The translations under genes and the position numbers were made by a program. A stretch of 5,117 bases of DNA from an uncultured Methanomethylovorans sp. (GTDB taxonomy: Archaea; Halobacteriota; Methanosarcinia; Methanosarcinales; Methanosarcinaceae), in contig CALBTS010000692.1 in NCBI GenBank assembly GCA_937968035.1, positions 1-5,117 of the forward strand, read 5' to 3'. Under the pieces are notes generated by a model. That model was given only the letters and a program-made list of their open reading frames with translations, searched no databases and had not been told where the DNA came from. Below, piece by piece: positions 4,443-5,117 of this stretch (positions within the stretch are counted from its first letter, which is position 1; the number at the start of each line of letters is the position of its first letter).

Positions 4443-5117
4443 ATGTCTGCAAAAAAAAATATTTGAACAAATTGGAGCTGTGATTGAGAAATGGCCTCTG
4501 GGAATAATTATCGTTGCGATTCTCATGATGCTGATTGCATTTCAAGGAGCAGGCTTGATAGAACATAAAAGTGGAACAGACACTTTTGTAGAAAAAGACT
4601 CTGACCTCTATCAGAACTATGATCATATCTACAAGCAGAATTTTGGAAACGAAGTTATAATGGTGCTCATCGATTCTGATGATGTAAGGGAATCTGAAGT
4701 CATCGAAGCAATTGATGATTTTGATACGCTGATAGCCCGAGATAAGGATGTAGAGAATGTTATCAGTATGGCATCACTGATTAAGAATACTGCATATTCC
4801 GTCACCGGCCATTCTGAAATACCCAATAATTACGATTCCATTCTGTCAATAATTGATTTACTGCCTTCTGCTTATGTTGACCAGTTGATGCCTGACAACA
4901 CGCATACTATTATTATGGTGCAGTTGCCGGGAAACATAGATGAAGACAACAAGGAAAGAGTGCTTACGCGGGTAGAGAGAACAATTGAAGTGGTTGATTT
5001 TCCCACAGGCACAAATGCTGTTGCAACAGGTGAACCTGCTTTTATGATTGCGATGTCCGAAGAGATGAGCTCAAGTCTCCAAACAATGCTTATCCTTGCA
5101 TTTGTCCTGATGATCTT
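4443..5117 (+). CDS. RND/MMPL-family exporter (HAE3-like), N-terminal part, apparent frameshift near start, runs off the window
   Basis: From 4459 an open frame of about 219 codons reads to the right edge. It starts IFEQIGAVIEKWPLG, then a first membrane segment at about residues 17-37 (IIIVAILMMLIAFQGAGLI), a conserved stretch with SGTDTFVEKDSDLYQNY and NFGNEVIMVLIDS, a long extracytoplasmic domain, and then GEPAFMIAMSEEMSSS entering the second membrane segment (LQTMLILAFVLMI). This is the usual start of archaeal RND/MMPL transporters, which move hydrophobic or lipid-like molecules. The only good start, ATG at 4443 (MSAKK), is out of frame: nine A bases at 4451-4459 lead to TGA at 4464-4466, whereas eight would give MSAKKIFEQIG. 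The in-frame GTG at 4480 has GGAG only two bases upstream and would trim the conserved N-terminus. No ribosome site is seen at 4443, consistent with a nearly leaderless message. Confidence 0.85.

Noticed and set aside
4441..4826. Two minus-strand frames (4441-4626 and 4629-4826)
   Set aside because: Both are antisense to the exporter, whose plus-strand frame has clear transporter character throughout.
1..5117. CRISPR array, tRNA, rRNA, insertion sequence or phage genes
   Set aside because: I looked for regularly spaced repeats, cloverleaf-like segments, transposase motifs and terminal inverted repeats and saw none.

Overview
The window looks like a fragment of an AT-rich methanogenic archaeal chromosome, most likely Methanosarcinales. 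Four things point to this. A radical SAM protein closely resembles the archaeal tetraether-lipid synthases. There is a TrmB-type transcription factor. Promoters have archaeal TATA boxes with short or no leaders, and starts are preceded by GGTGA or AGGAG sites. The right edge holds an archaeal RND/MMPL exporter. The genus-level guess is inference only. The first 45 bases are not biological: they are the 3' part of an Illumina P5/TruSeq adapter, so the contig edge is an untrimmed library artefact.

Layout. Most genes lie on the minus strand and read leftwards from about 4338. First comes a TrmB-like regulator (4338 to 3552), split in two by an apparent one-base frameshift near 3991-4000. Next are a Tes-like radical SAM enzyme (3508-1940) and a protein of about 395 residues with a CrtC/AttH-like (lipocalin-type) signature (1861-674). 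A short AT-rich stretch (415-673) follows, holding a possible 27-residue ORF and a decayed copy of the start of a UbiB-family gene. Last is the start of an intact UbiB/ABC1 atypical kinase gene (398 to 46), cut off by the adapter. On the plus strand, divergent from the regulator, an RND/MMPL exporter begins at 4443 and runs off the right edge. Its start codon is separated from its reading frame by a tract of nine A bases that appears one base too long.

How the genes may work together (inference). The gaps between regulator, Tes-like enzyme and lipocalin-like protein are 43 and about 78 bases with no clear terminator, so they may form one operon. A radical SAM enzyme that couples archaeal lipid tails, a possible hydrophobic-ligand protein and a UbiB kinase together suggest membrane or isoprenoid lipid remodelling. 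The 104-base divergent region holds a perfect 8-6-8 inverted repeat placed between a TATA box and the exporter start, which suits an operator for the TrmB-like protein. The regulator and the exporter facing each other are both broken by what look like single extra bases. That could be joint decay, slippage at a homopolymer or assembly error; read-level evidence would decide.
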